Shown: in pieces, positions 1 to 8,474 of the stretch | Layout: every line of letters starts with the position of its first letter | Numbering within the stretch: the first letter of the stretch is position 1 | Source: Clostridiaceae bacterium | GTDB lineage: Bacteria; Bacillota; Clostridia; Oscillospirales; Acutalibacteraceae | DNA: 44,825 nucleotides | Direction: 5' to 3' | Assembly (NCBI GenBank): GCA_016285645.1 | Contig: JAEERC010000033.1 | Coordinates: 1-44,825 of the forward strand | Notes under the pieces: model-generated | The model's database searches: none | The model's input: the letters and a program-made list of their open reading frames with translations, nothing else | Told to the model about the DNA's origin: nothing | Position numbers and translations under genes: made by a program

Positions 1-129
1 CACCTCAAAGAGATGAAATTTGTGCATATTTGCAGGTTATGACGACGAGTAATACTTGCCGTATTCCGAGGAGGAATACCTGCATAAGATGTGCGAAGGT
101 CGCTCTTTGAGGCATTACTGGCTTATGAA
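1..129 (+). other. Structured RNA or decayed gene end, unidentified
   Basis: No intact gene is visible. Positions 3-12 pair perfectly with 103-112, 31-37 with 78-84, and 63-67 with 73-77, giving a nested fold that ends just before a strong terminator. That is the layout of a small structured RNA or the 3' end of a longer one. The alternative is a gene remnant: the frame at 53-142 reads YLPYSEEEYLHKMCEGRSL and onward with host-like codons and stops inside the terminator, but the same frame has stops at 14-16 and 50-52. I could not match it to 6S, SRP, tmRNA, RNase P or a riboswitch class. The window edge may cut it. Confidence 0.25.
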
Positions 130-156
130 GGACCGCCCTTAGGGCGGTCCTTTTTT
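130..156 (+). terminator. Rho-independent terminator
   Basis: A 10-bp GC-rich inverted repeat (130-139 with 141-150) is followed by six T residues. It separates whatever lies at the left edge from the flavoenzyme gene. Confidence 0.85.
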
Positions 157-182
157 GTTTCGCAGGTTACTCCTCAACCGTG

Positions 183-211
183 TTGACATTATTCCTTCAC
201 GCATTTATAAT
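183..211 (+). promoter_or_regulatory. SigA promoter of the flavoenzyme gene
   Basis: TTGACA (183-188), 17-bp spacer, TATAAT (206-211): a full consensus. The start codon lies 36 bp downstream and is preceded by GGGGTG at 236-241. Confidence 0.85.
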
Positions 212-246
212 GTGAATAAGGAAAAATAAACAAACGGGGTGTAAAA

Positions 247-2223
247 ATGAATACAAAATATCCGGTTCTGTTCTCTCCCGCGAAAATCGGAAATGTCACT
301 TTGCGCAACCGCACGGTAATGGCGGCTATGGGTATGAGCCAGTCCGACAACGGCTTTGTCAACAAGGCGGTGCTCAATCACTACGCCGCGAGGGCAAAGG
401 GCGGCGTGGGCGCGATTGTGGTCGAAGTCACCTGCGTTGACACTCCGCTCGGGCTCAACACAAACGGTATGCTCGTAATTGACGATGACAAATATATTCC
501 CGGTATGGCTCAGCTTTCCGGCGTTATACACGAGGGCGGAGCGAAGGCGTTTTTGCAGATTTCGCACACGGGCAGAGGCGCGCGCAGAAAAATAATCGGC
601 GAACGCCCTGTGGGACCGAGCGAGGTGGCGATGCCCTATTCGTTTATGATGGGGCTTGGCAATGAAACGCCCCGCGCGCTTACAATTGAAGAAATCAAGG
701 CGATTGAGGAAAAATACGCTCAGGCGGCGCTCAGGGCCAAAAAAGCGGGCTTCGACGGCGTGGAAATACACAGTGTCGGCTACTATCTCGGTCAGCAGTT
801 TCTCTCAAAAACAGCCAACATCCGCACCGACGAATACGGCGGAAGCAGAAAAAACCGCATACGATTTCATCTGAATATTGTAAAAAGAATACGAGAGCTT
901 TGCGGCGATGACTTTGCCATTATCGTAAAACTCTCCGTTGTGGAGCAGGGCAAGGACGGCGGAATCTCAATTCCGGACGGCATTTACTACAGCAAAGCCC
1001 TTCAGGACGCCGGCGTTGACGCCATTGAGGTTCTCGCGGGCAAGTGGTCTGAGGAATCGGGCAAAAACGAAAAGCCCGAATCCGCCTATCCCGACTGTAT
1101 GGCTGTGCCGCTGTGTCAGGTTGTAAAAGCGGGTCTGTTTTTAACCACGGGCAGAAAGAAAAAAATACCGCTCATTGGCGGCGGCAGGGCGCAGGACCCG
1201 GCGAAGGCGGAAAAGGCGCTCGAAAAAGGCAGCTGCGATTTCATATTCATCGGTCACGGTCTGCTTGTTCAGCCCGACCTTGTAAAGCTTATTGAGGAGG
1301 GCAGAGAGGACGAGGTGCGCCCCTGCATCGGCTGCGGTCACTGCATAAATCAGCAGCTCCAGCACGGAGGCAGAGCGATTTGCTCGGGCAACGCCGTGCT
1401 CGCGAGAGGCGACAATGATGACACCCTGCCCCCCGCGGAAAAGAAAAAAAGCGTTGTTGTAATCGGCGCAGGTGTCGCGGGCGTTGAGGCGGCGAGAATC
1501 GCGGCAAAAAGAGGTCACAGCGTGGATTTGTATGATTCTTCGGGCAAAATAGGCGGTCAGATAAATCTCGCGGACAAACCCCCGTTCAAGGACCATTTCA
1601 GACTCCTTAAGCCCTATCTTGAAAGGCAGCTTGAACTTACGGGAGTAAATGTTCACCTCGGAAAAGCCGTGACAAAGGAAGACGTGCTCTCAATGAACGC
1701 CGACGCGGTCGTATGCGCCACGGGTTCAAAGCCCGTAAGCCTTAAAATCGAGGGGGCTCACAGGGCGATATTCGCAAAGGATGTGCTCGCGGGCGCCGAA
1801 ACGGGCAGATATGCCGTGGTTATCGGCGGCGGCTCAACGGGCTGCGAAACAGCCGAATATCTCGCGAAACAGGGAAAGAACGTTGCGATAGTCGAAGTGA
1901 CCGACACATTGGCGGGAAACACCGGCAAAACGGCGCAGACAATTCTTATGGGACATCTCAAGGGAATGGGCGTGAAAATGCTCACGCAGCACCGCGCGGA
2001 AAGAATCACGCCCGATTCGGTAATATGCACCGATAAGGACAAAAACACCGTCACTCTGAAAGCTGACACGGTTGTTATGGCAATCGGCGAAAGACCGGAC
2101 GCTTCGCTTTACAACGAGCTTAAGGACATCCTTCCCGAGGTTTACAACATAGGCGACTCAAACGGCGGGGGAATACTTCCCAACGCGGTCTATGAGGGCT
2201 ACACGGCGGGATGTAAAATATAA
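247..2223 (+). CDS. NADH:flavin oxidoreductase / 2-enoate reductase family
   Basis: This 658-residue enzyme has the architecture of 2,4-dienoyl-CoA reductase and clostridial 2-enoate reductase. It has an Old-Yellow-Enzyme-type FMN barrel (about residues 1-350), a 4Fe-4S cysteine cluster, then FAD and NAD(P) Rossmann domains. Visible motifs are VEIHSVGYYLGQQFLS in the barrel, cysteines at 360, 363, 366 and 379, the dinucleotide motif VVVIGAGVAGVEAA near 403 and a second, VVIGGGSTGCETAEYL, near 524. In this family, electrons pass from NAD(P)H through FAD and the cluster to FMN, which reduces an activated C=C bond. The cysteine spacing (C-x2-C-x2-C-x12-C) is slightly unlike the usual C-x2-C-x3-C-x11-C. 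It is monocistronic with its own promoter and terminator. The substrate cannot be told; no bile-acid or fatty-acid genes are next to it. Confidence 0.9.
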   Translation: MNTKYPVLFSPAKIGNVTLRNRTVMAAMGMSQSDNGFVNKAVLNHYAARAKGGVGAIVVEVTCVDTPLGLNTNGMLVIDDDKYIPGMAQLSGVIHEGGAKAFLQISHTGRGARRKIIGERPVGPSEVAMPYSFMMGLGNETPRALTIEEIKAIEEKYAQAALRAKKAGFDGVEIHSVGYYLGQQFLSKTANIRTDEYGGSRKNRIRFHLNIVKRIRELCGDDFAIIVKLSVVEQGKDGGISIPDGIYYSKALQDAGVDAIEVLAGKWSEESGKNEKPESAYPDCMAVPLCQVVKAGLFLTTGRKKKIPLIGGGRAQDPAKAEKALEKGSCDFIFIGHGLLVQPDLVKLIEEGREDEVRPCIGCGHCINQQLQHGGRAICSGNAVLARGDNDDTLPPAEKKKSVVVIGAGVAGVEAARIAAKRGHSVDLYDSSGKIGGQINLADKPPFKDHFRLLKPYLERQLELTGVNVHLGKAVTKEDVLSMNADAVVCATGSKPVSLKIEGAHRAIFAKDVLAGAETGRYAVVIGGGSTGCETAEYLAKQGKNVAIVEVTDTLAGNTGKTAQTILMGHLKGMGVKMLTQHRAERITPDSVICTDKDKNTVTLKADTVVMAIGERPDASLYNELKDILPEVYNIGDSNGGGILPNAVYEGYTAGCKI

Positions 2224-2230
2224 AAGAGTA

Positions 2231-2262
2231 AACCCGGGCTTCGTCGGAAGTCCGGGTTGTTT
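2231..2262. terminator. Bidirectional terminator
   Basis: The stem 2231-2241 / 2248-2258 lies between two convergent genes. T-rich DNA follows on the plus strand. Confidence 0.7.
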
Positions 2263-2268
2263 GTATTC

Positions 2269-3123
2269 TCAACCGATTATGCCGGCGAGCGGGCTGTATA
2301 TCAGTGATAAGATATGGAGCATATCGCCGAAAAGCGTGAGCGGGAATGTGAGGATGAACGGCACCTCAATATCGACGCCCTCTGTGTTTATTACCGGCTC
2401 CGTGCTCTCACCCAAACCGAGTTCACTGAGTTTTTCGAGCACGGCAACGGCGATTTTCAGATTGCCCGCGGCGCTCGGGTGAATGCCGTCCCCGGCGAAA
2501 TCGTTTTCGGAATCGTCAAGGCGTGATGCGACATCCACAACATATAAACCGTCGGGATTCTCCCCGGCGAATTTCAGTATTGCCTCGTTTAAAAAGCCGA
2601 TGGCGGTCTCATACGCCTCGCCAATATAGCCCGTCTGCGGGTTGTATAGGGTCTGAAGCAGAATCACCGCGTCGGGATTGACCGAACGGATTTTTGAAAT
2701 AATCGTGCCGAGGTCATCATAAAACGCGGCTACGGTGTTCTCCGCCTGCTCTGTGTTGCCCCTGACAATGAGGTTGAAAAGCAGAAGCGGCAGGTTACCG
2801 AGAAGGAAGTTGTTGCCGCCGATTGAAATGCTGATTATATCCGCCTTTTTCACATCCTCAATTACACTTTCATTTTCAAGGCGCGAAAGCAGATTCTTCG
2901 TTGTGTGCCCGGGAACTGCGTCGTTTGCGTAGTCATAGCCGTTTGTGTCGGCGACTATTCTGCCGAAGCACGCGTCCTGTGAATTCTTGAGCCCCGAGCC
3001 GTAGCCGATTGAATCGCCGAGAACAAGATAGAAAAGTTTTTCATCCTGAGCCGACGAGCCGACGCAGAGAACCGTGAAAAGCATAACGAGGCACAGCGCG
3101 GCCGCGGTGATTTTTTTAATCAT
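2269..3123 (-). CDS. Secreted SGNH/GDSL-family hydrolase
   Basis: This 284-residue protein starts with a signal peptide (about residues 1-25, cleavage likely after SSA). The SGNH hydrolase blocks follow: VLGDSIGYGSG with nucleophile Ser38, SIGGNNF as block III, and DGIHPSAAG carrying the catalytic Asp/His pair. The family removes acyl or acetyl esters from lipids or polysaccharides outside the cell. The last 45 residues form a hydrophobic tail (FPLTLFGDMLHILSLIY) that may hold the protein to the membrane or a partner. It lies 28 bp downstream of the GH31 gene in the same direction, so the two may be co-transcribed and cooperate in glycan breakdown. The substrate is unknown. Confidence 0.85.
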   Translation of the reverse strand: MIKKITAAALCLVMLFTVLCVGSSAQDEKLFYLVLGDSIGYGSGLKNSQDACFGRIVADTNGYDYANDAVPGHTTKNLLSRLENESVIEDVKKADIISISIGGNNFLLGNLPLLLFNLIVRGNTEQAENTVAAFYDDLGTIISKIRSVNPDAVILLQTLYNPQTGYIGEAYETAIGFLNEAILKFAGENPDGLYVVDVASRLDDSENDFAGDGIHPSAAGNLKIAVAVLEKLSELGLGESTEPVINTEGVDIEVPFILTFPLTLFGDMLHILSLIYSPLAGIIG

Positions 3124-3151
3124 TTTTCTCTCTCCTTCTTTTTATCATTTA

Positions 3152-5188
3152 TTAAAATTCAAATACCTGCTTTTCTTTGTCGCTGTTTATGAAAATAACG
3201 GTGACTTTTTTTGTTTTGCAGTCCGCGGACGGAGTGACGGTTATCTCCTCGCCGTTGAGGGTAAAATCGATTGAGCCGCCGTCCTCGTCATACTGGGTGT
3301 AGCTGCCCTGCCCCGCGAAGGCGTAAACCTCAAGCTCGTCAAATAAAGCAGAGTTGCCCTCTCTTTCGGGAAGAAGAGGAATAATCGCGCCCTCTTTCAC
3401 AAACACGGGATATTCTTCAAGCGGGCACTCCCTGCTGTAGTGACCGCCCGTATATTCCCTGTGTGTGAAGAAATCCGTCCATTTGCCTTCGGGCAGATAA
3501 AAATCGACATTCGCCCTGCCCGCTTTGCCCGGCTTTGTAACGGGGGCAACAATCATCTGCCCGCCGAAATAATACTGATTTTTGTATTTGCCGTTTCGCG
3601 CGTCATCGCTTTTGTCGTAATAATACATCGGGCATATAAGCGGAATGCCCTCTTTTGCCGTGAGCACATTCGCCGTGTAGAGATAGGGAAGCAGGCGGTG
3701 CCTCAGGCGCAGGAAATCCTCGGCGGTTTTTTCGGTGTCGGGGAAATTCCACGGCTCTTTTGATATTGACGTGTTGTTGGAATGCAGGCGGTTTATCGGT
3801 GAGAAAACGCCGTACTGCACCCAGCGCAGATAAAGCTCGTTGTTTCCCGAATTCATAACATGGCCGCCTATGTCGTGGCTCCACCAGGTATATCCGGCGT
3901 TTGAGGCGTTCGATGTAAACCACGGCTGAAAATCGAGACTTTTCCAGCAGACGAAGGTGTCACCCGAGAAGCCGAGCGGATAGCGGTGCGAGCCGATGCC
4001 CGCGTAGCGCGAAAGAATAAGCCCCCTTCTGCCGCCGCGGCAGTTGTCGAGCGTGTGGTAGTGGTTGAGAAGCCAGAGCGGGTCAAGCCCCATCATTTCG
4101 GGCGACTGCGTGCCCTGCTGCCAGTCAATCCACCAGAAATCAACTCCGTCCTCCTCATAAGGGTGGTGGAGAATATCGAAATAGGCGTCCCTGAATTTTT
4201 CGTCTGTAAGATTGAACTTGACGGGCTTTTTCTCGCCCGCGTCCTGCCCTACAGCCGCGCACATGTCGGCATACTGCTTTTCGAAATACCTCACGCCGTC
4301 GTGCGGGTGGAGGTTCATCGTTATCGCGAGCCCCTTTGCTTTCAGGTCTTTAAAGAACTGTTTGTAATCGGGAAAGAGCGATTCCTCAAAGGTGTAGCCC
4401 GTCCAGCCCGCGCCCTGAATCTTTGTGGCGGGCACATCCTTCGGAACATTCTTTACAATGTGCCAGTCCATATCGATTGTGGCGACCGTAAGCGGGATGT
4501 TGTGCTTTTCAAACTCGTTCATCAGATTTATGTATTCATCCTGCGTGTAGGCGTGGTAGCGGCTCCACCAGTTGCCCAGAGCGTATTTCGGCAGAAGCGG
4601 GGTCGCTCCGCATAGGGAGTAAAACTCCTTTAATCCGCCGAGGTAATCGTCGCCGAACGCGAAAATATATTTGTCAATAACTCTGAAAGGGCGCAGGGAG
4701 ACAGAGCCGTCCTCATTGAAGAGGAAGGAGTCGCTGTCGTCTATTTCGGCAACTCCGTTTGAGGAGAATATGCCCTTGCGCATATGGCCGAGGAAGAAGC
4801 GGTCGCGCTTTTCTTTCTTTGTTTTCCAGCTGCCCATAACGCCGAAGGTGCCGTCAAGGGTGCGCGCCGTGCCGCCCAGATTCGTCTCGTTTGACGGATA
4901 AGTCCATTTGCCGTTCACCGCCGCCTCGACCTTTGCCGTTGCGGGGGTTACGCGAAAGGCAGTCTTTGAGGTTTTTACAATAATCTTTCCGCCCGCGGTG
5001 TGCTTTATTTCATAATCCACATTCATAAAATCGCGGCAGACAACCATCTGTGTTGCCCTGTCGCAGAAGCCCGTTGAGGACTTTTCCACTCTCAGTATTC
5101 TGTCGGTGATGACCGTCAGGCGAACATCGCCGGTTATAAAGGTCTGCGCTTCGTTGGCGGGAGCGCTTTTTACGGAAAATCTTGCCAT
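3152..5188 (-). CDS. Glycoside hydrolase family 31
   Basis: This is a 678-residue alpha-glycosidase of family GH31 (alpha-glucosidase, alpha-xylosidase and related activities). The catalytic nucleophile is Asp355 in FWWIDWQQG and the acid/base is Asp410 in LGFSGDTF. There is an N-terminal beta-sandwich (about 1-200), a (beta/alpha)8 barrel (about 200-530) and C-terminal beta domains. I chose ATG 5188 because AGGAG lies 7-12 bp before it and the family-like sequence begins at MARFSVKSAP; an upstream extension in frame would run through the promoter. There is no signal peptide, so it probably acts on imported oligosaccharides. Exact substrate specificity cannot be read from the sequence. Confidence 0.92.
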   Translation of the reverse strand: MARFSVKSAPANEAQTFITGDVRLTVITDRILRVEKSSTGFCDRATQMVVCRDFMNVDYEIKHTAGGKIIVKTSKTAFRVTPATAKVEAAVNGKWTYPSNETNLGGTARTLDGTFGVMGSWKTKKEKRDRFFLGHMRKGIFSSNGVAEIDDSDSFLFNEDGSVSLRPFRVIDKYIFAFGDDYLGGLKEFYSLCGATPLLPKYALGNWWSRYHAYTQDEYINLMNEFEKHNIPLTVATIDMDWHIVKNVPKDVPATKIQGAGWTGYTFEESLFPDYKQFFKDLKAKGLAITMNLHPHDGVRYFEKQYADMCAAVGQDAGEKKPVKFNLTDEKFRDAYFDILHHPYEEDGVDFWWIDWQQGTQSPEMMGLDPLWLLNHYHTLDNCRGGRRGLILSRYAGIGSHRYPLGFSGDTFVCWKSLDFQPWFTSNASNAGYTWWSHDIGGHVMNSGNNELYLRWVQYGVFSPINRLHSNNTSISKEPWNFPDTEKTAEDFLRLRHRLLPYLYTANVLTAKEGIPLICPMYYYDKSDDARNGKYKNQYYFGGQMIVAPVTKPGKAGRANVDFYLPEGKWTDFFTHREYTGGHYSRECPLEEYPVFVKEGAIIPLLPEREGNSALFDELEVYAFAGQGSYTQYDEDGGSIDFTLNGEEITVTPSADCKTKKVTVIFINSDKEKQVFEF

Positions 5189-5231
5189 ATTAATTCCTCC
5201 GTCATTATGATAAAAAAGAAATAATATTATT

Positions 5232-5260
5232 ATTTTACCACCGCCCGCGCATTTTTTCAA
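5232..5260 (-). promoter_or_regulatory. SigA promoter of the GH31-GDSL unit
   Basis: Read on the minus strand: TTGAAA (5260-5255), 17-bp spacer, TAAAAT (5237-5232). It lies just downstream of the terminator of the preceding gene. Confidence 0.7.
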
Positions 5261-5270
5261 GGAGGAGAGA

Positions 5271-5303
5271 GGGCAGAAAAAACGCAGAGGGATTCCTCTG
5301 CGT
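5271..5303 (-). terminator. Terminator of the metallophosphoesterase unit
   Basis: A 10-bp stem (5281-5290 / 5294-5303) is followed on the minus strand by a T run. Confidence 0.8.
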
Positions 5304-5314
5304 TTCAATGCTTT

Positions 5315-6265
5315 TTATTCGATTATGCTTTCGAGATAGGGTTTTCCGTTGTTTATCGCCACATTTTTTATCCATCTGTTTGTGGTGGTGTTCCTCGGGC
5401 GTATAACCACTCTGTCATCATAGACTTCAAGAACAACGCCTATGCCCATCGCTCTCTCCTCGCCGTGGTGGTTGCCGCAGGCGAGAGACGGAAGGTTTAT
5501 GAGCCACACGCCGTCCTCGTTTTCGAAACTTGAGTAGCCTTCCTTTTTAAACAGGTTTTCGCCGCCGAGCCCCATATGGGAGTGGCCGCTGAAATAGAAA
5601 ACATTTTTATATTTTTTCAGAACAGCGGCAACCTCGTCGCTTCTCGCGCCTATTCCGCCCTCGTCGGGGGCGCGGTCCGGGCGTTCCTCCCTGTCCCAGG
5701 TGCGGGGAAGGCCGTGCCTGCCGTTTAAACTCTGATGGCAGAAGACGAAAATCGGTTTTCCGCTCTCGCCCGCTTTTCTCATTTCATCGCTGAACCAGTT
5801 CATCTGCTCATCGCTTATCTGCGCCTCGCAGCCCGCGTCGGAATCGCCGCCGAGGAAAACAAAATGATAACCGTTGATTATCTCGGTGAAACAAGGTTTT
5901 TCGCGTTTCGCGCCCGTGATTGCCTCGCTATACTTGAGAAAGTTCTGAAGCGCGGGGTCAAAGCCGCCATCGTTCCACAGATCGTGATTGCCCACGGTGA
6001 ATATCATCTTTTCGGCGGGGCGCCTGTTTTTAAGCGCCTGAGATACCATCTGCCAGTTTTTTTCACTGCCTCTCGAAGTGGTGTCGCCCACGGTGATGAA
6101 CGCGTCCATACGGGGAGAGGCCTTTTCGGCGTCCTTAGCCGCCGCGCGCAGACGGAACTTGGGCAGGGCGGGAACGGGGTGCCTGCAGTCAATATGCGTG
6201 TCGCTGACTATTGAAACAAAGAGTTTTATTCCTGTGTGAAGAGGGCTTAAACTGCTCATTTTCAT
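5315..6265 (-). CDS. Calcineurin-like metallophosphoesterase
   Basis: A 316-residue protein with the full set of dinuclear-metal phosphoesterase motifs: VSDTHID (Asp22, His24), GDTTSRG, GNHDLW, FCHQS and SGHSHMG. The family hydrolyses phosphomonoesters or diesters; nucleotides, cyclic nucleotides and phosphoproteins are possible substrates. No signal peptide is evident, so it is probably cytosolic. Its start lies 6 bp after the stop of the DUF1015 gene, so the two are translated from one message. ATG 6265 and ATG 6259 are both possible starts. Confidence 0.85.
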   Translation of the reverse strand: MKMSSLSPLHTGIKLFVSIVSDTHIDCRHPVPALPKFRLRAAAKDAEKASPRMDAFITVGDTTSRGSEKNWQMVSQALKNRRPAEKMIFTVGNHDLWNDGGFDPALQNFLKYSEAITGAKREKPCFTEIINGYHFVFLGGDSDAGCEAQISDEQMNWFSDEMRKAGESGKPIFVFCHQSLNGRHGLPRTWDREERPDRAPDEGGIGARSDEVAAVLKKYKNVFYFSGHSHMGLGGENLFKKEGYSSFENEDGVWLINLPSLACGNHHGEERAMGIGVVLEVYDDRVVIRPRNTTTNRWIKNVAINNGKPYLESIIE

Positions 6266-6271
6266 TCCGCC

Positions 6272-7519
6272 TTATGAAAGTTTATGAATGAATAATCCGC
6301 TCAACGGCTTGGGCTCAAACCAGGTTGATTTTGGCGGCATTATTTTGCCCGCGTCGGCAACATCAAGCAATTCGTAAAGACTTGTGGGATACATCGCGAA
6401 CGCCAGACACATATCGGTTTTCGCGCGTTTTTCAAGTTCGCCGAGACCTCTTATGCCGCCTACGAAATCAATGCGTCCGTCTTTTCTCGGGTCGGTTATG
6501 CCGAGCACGGGGGCGATTAAATTGTTCTGTAAAACGGAGACATCGAGAGCCGCAACGGGGTCGCTTTCGTCGAATGTGCCGGGCTTCGCGGTGAGTTTAT
6601 ACCACTCGCCGCCGAGGAACATACCGAAGGTGTGCACCTTTTCGGGGCGGTAGGGACCTTCGCAGTTTGCTTTTTCAACAATAAATTTATCGCCGGTTTT
6701 TTCAATGAACTCCGCCGGAGTCATACCGTTCAAATCTTTTATAACGCGGTTGTAATCGAATATTTTAAGTTCGTCGCAGCTGAAAAGAACCGCTAAAAAG
6801 AAATTGAATTCCTCGCTGCCCGTGTAACCGGGATTCTCCTGCCTTCTCTGCATTCCCACGTGAACCGCAGACGCCGCTCTGTGGTGGCCGTCGGCTATGT
6901 AAAGATACTGAACATCCTTAAACCATTTTGTGATGTTGTCGGTGTCTTTTTTATCGCTTACAACCCAAACCGTGTGGCGCACGCCCGTGTCGGCTGTGAA
7001 ATCATAGACCGGCTCGTTCTTTTCCTTGAAATCGGTTATGAATTCCGAGACGGGGTTGCTTTTGCGGTGAGTCAGATAAATGGGACCCGTGTTCGCGTCA
7101 CAGGTGTCAACATGCTTTATGCGGTCAATCTCCTTTTCGTGGAGGGTAAGCTCGTGTTTTTTGATAATATTGTCCGCGTAGTCGTCAATCGACACACAGC
7201 CCATAATACCCGTCTGGCTCCTGCCGTTCATAACGAGGCGGTAGATGTAGAAGCAGGGCGTTTCGTCCATGGCGCAGATTCCGTTTTGCTCGAGCGCCCT
7301 GAGATTCTCAGCCGCCTTCGCGTAAACCTCATCGGCGTAGAGATCCGTGCCCGCGGGCAGGTCGATTTCCGCCTTGTCAACATGTAAAAACGAATAGGGG
7401 TTGCCCGTAACCATCTGCGCGGCTTCCTCGCTGTTCATAACGTCGTAGGGAAGCGCCGCCACTTTGTCCGCGTATTCCGGAAGAGGTCTGAGCGCCTTAA
7501 AAGGTCTGAATACTGCCAT
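6272..7519 (-). CDS. DUF1015 family protein
   Basis: A 415-residue cytosolic protein of the DUF1015 family, widespread in anaerobic Firmicutes and without a settled function. Recognisable family segments are the N-terminal FRPFKALRP and PYDVMNSEEA, then YIADGHHRAASA in the middle, which is typically the most conserved part. ATG 7519 was chosen because GAAAGGA lies 10-16 bp upstream and the family-typical sequence begins there; a longer in-frame extension overlaps the promoter. It is the first gene of a two-gene unit with the metallophosphoesterase. Confidence 0.85.
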   Translation of the reverse strand: MAVFRPFKALRPLPEYADKVAALPYDVMNSEEAAQMVTGNPYSFLHVDKAEIDLPAGTDLYADEVYAKAAENLRALEQNGICAMDETPCFYIYRLVMNGRSQTGIMGCVSIDDYADNIIKKHELTLHEKEIDRIKHVDTCDANTGPIYLTHRKSNPVSEFITDFKEKNEPVYDFTADTGVRHTVWVVSDKKDTDNITKWFKDVQYLYIADGHHRAASAVHVGMQRRQENPGYTGSEEFNFFLAVLFSCDELKIFDYNRVIKDLNGMTPAEFIEKTGDKFIVEKANCEGPYRPEKVHTFGMFLGGEWYKLTAKPGTFDESDPVAALDVSVLQNNLIAPVLGITDPRKDGRIDFVGGIRGLGELEKRAKTDMCLAFAMYPTSLYELLDVADAGKIMPPKSTWFEPKPLSGLFIHKLS

Positions 7520-7550
7520 AAAATAATATCCTTTCAGAAATGCTTTTGTA

Positions 7551-7579
7551 ATATTACAACCTGCGGCAGTAAAAGTCAA
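7551..7579 (-). promoter_or_regulatory. SigA promoter of the DUF1015 unit
   Basis: On the minus strand: TTGACT (7579-7574), 17-bp spacer, TAATAT (7556-7551). It is back to back with the plus-strand promoter at 7597. Confidence 0.7.
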
Positions 7580-7596
7580 TTTGTATTTTATATAGA

Positions 7597-7625
7597 TTGA
7601 TTTTTAATTTGTTTTAAGTTATAAT
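7597..7625 (+). promoter_or_regulatory. SigA promoter of the zinc-ribbon/two-component unit
   Basis: TTGATT (7597-7602), 17-bp spacer, TATAAT (7620-7625). AAAGGAG follows just before the ATG at 7659. Confidence 0.75.
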
Positions 7626-7658
7626 GTATTTTGACTAATTGTGTAAAGGAGAAATGAT

Positions 7659-8459
7659 ATGACTTGCACCAAATGTTCCGCGGAATTTGACGACAGTTTC
7701 TCATTCTGCCCGAAATGCGGCGCGCCCGCTGTAAAAAGCGAGCCCGTAACTCCCGACACCGATGTTCAGGAACCCTCCGCTCCCGCTTACGCTCAGCCCG
7801 AGCCGCAGCCCGTTTACAGTCAGCCCGAGCCGGCTTACGCTCAGCCCGCAGCCGACCCCGCCGAGATTCAGGCACCCGCGAAAGAATCATTCTTCAAGGC
7901 GCCCACAAAGAGCGCGAAGAGCTTCGCGGCATTGTTCACGGCGTTTACTCTTGTTCCCGCGATTTTCTGGATAATGATTGACTACATCATCGATTTTCAG
8001 GTTGACGGCCCCATAACCAAATACGCCGTAGGTCTTCTGGTTGTAGTATGGATCTGCGCTGTTCTTCCGGCAATCAGAGTCACTCCCGCTCCCGTCACGG
8101 CGCTGATATGTTTCCTCGCGGTCGCCTCATATGTGTTCTTCGTGATCAAAGAGATAAGCGGCTCAATGGAATGGTTCACCACCGTCGCTCTTCCCATGCT
8201 TCTCATTCTCGCGGTGTTCATAGGGCTTGACTCGGCAATCGCGGCAAACTCAACAGCGCGGCTGTTTATGCCCGGTATAATTGCGGGCGAAGCGTCAATC
8301 TTTACGCTTATCGGCGGTTTTCTCTGGACGAATTTCCTCGGCCTTGACCATACGCAGTGGCAGCTCAGGGCGGCGATATTCATATCTGCTTCCCTGCTTA
8401 TGCTCGCAGTTGTTCTTGTTGCCGTATCCTATGTCAAAAAGGTAAACAGTTCTAAATAA
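7659..8459 (+). CDS. Zinc-ribbon membrane protein
   Basis: This 266-residue protein begins with a short zinc ribbon (Cys3, Cys6, Cys17, Cys20). A proline/glutamine-rich linker with repeated Q-P-E-P units (about 25-75) follows, then about six hydrophobic segments from residue 85 to the C-terminus (for example VVLVAVSYV at the end). Such zinc_ribbon_2 proteins are common in Clostridia and mostly uncharacterised. It ends 15 bp before the response regulator gene and shares its direction, so it may be co-transcribed with the two-component system. Its role as an accessory sensor is only a guess. Confidence 0.75.
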   Translation: MTCTKCSAEFDDSFSFCPKCGAPAVKSEPVTPDTDVQEPSAPAYAQPEPQPVYSQPEPAYAQPAADPAEIQAPAKESFFKAPTKSAKSFAALFTAFTLVPAIFWIMIDYIIDFQVDGPITKYAVGLLVVVWICAVLPAIRVTPAPVTALICFLAVASYVFFVIKEISGSMEWFTTVALPMLLILAVFIGLDSAIAANSTARLFMPGIIAGEASIFTLIGGFLWTNFLGLDHTQWQLRAAIFISASLLMLAVVLVAVSYVKKVNSSK

Positions 8460-8474
8460 AACCGGAGGACAGTT

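Noticed and set aside
1141-1656. Long open frame on the minus strand inside the flavoenzyme gene
   Set aside because: It is antisense to a protein with clear cofactor motifs and its own translation has no recognisable motif.
3986-4615. 209-codon open frame on the plus strand inside the GH31 gene
   Set aside because: It is a mirror of GC-rich coding sequence on the other strand, with no ribosome site or recognisable domain.
5189-5308. N-terminal extension of the GH31 protein
   Set aside because: It runs across the promoter and terminator region; ATG 5188 has a good ribosome site and family-like start.
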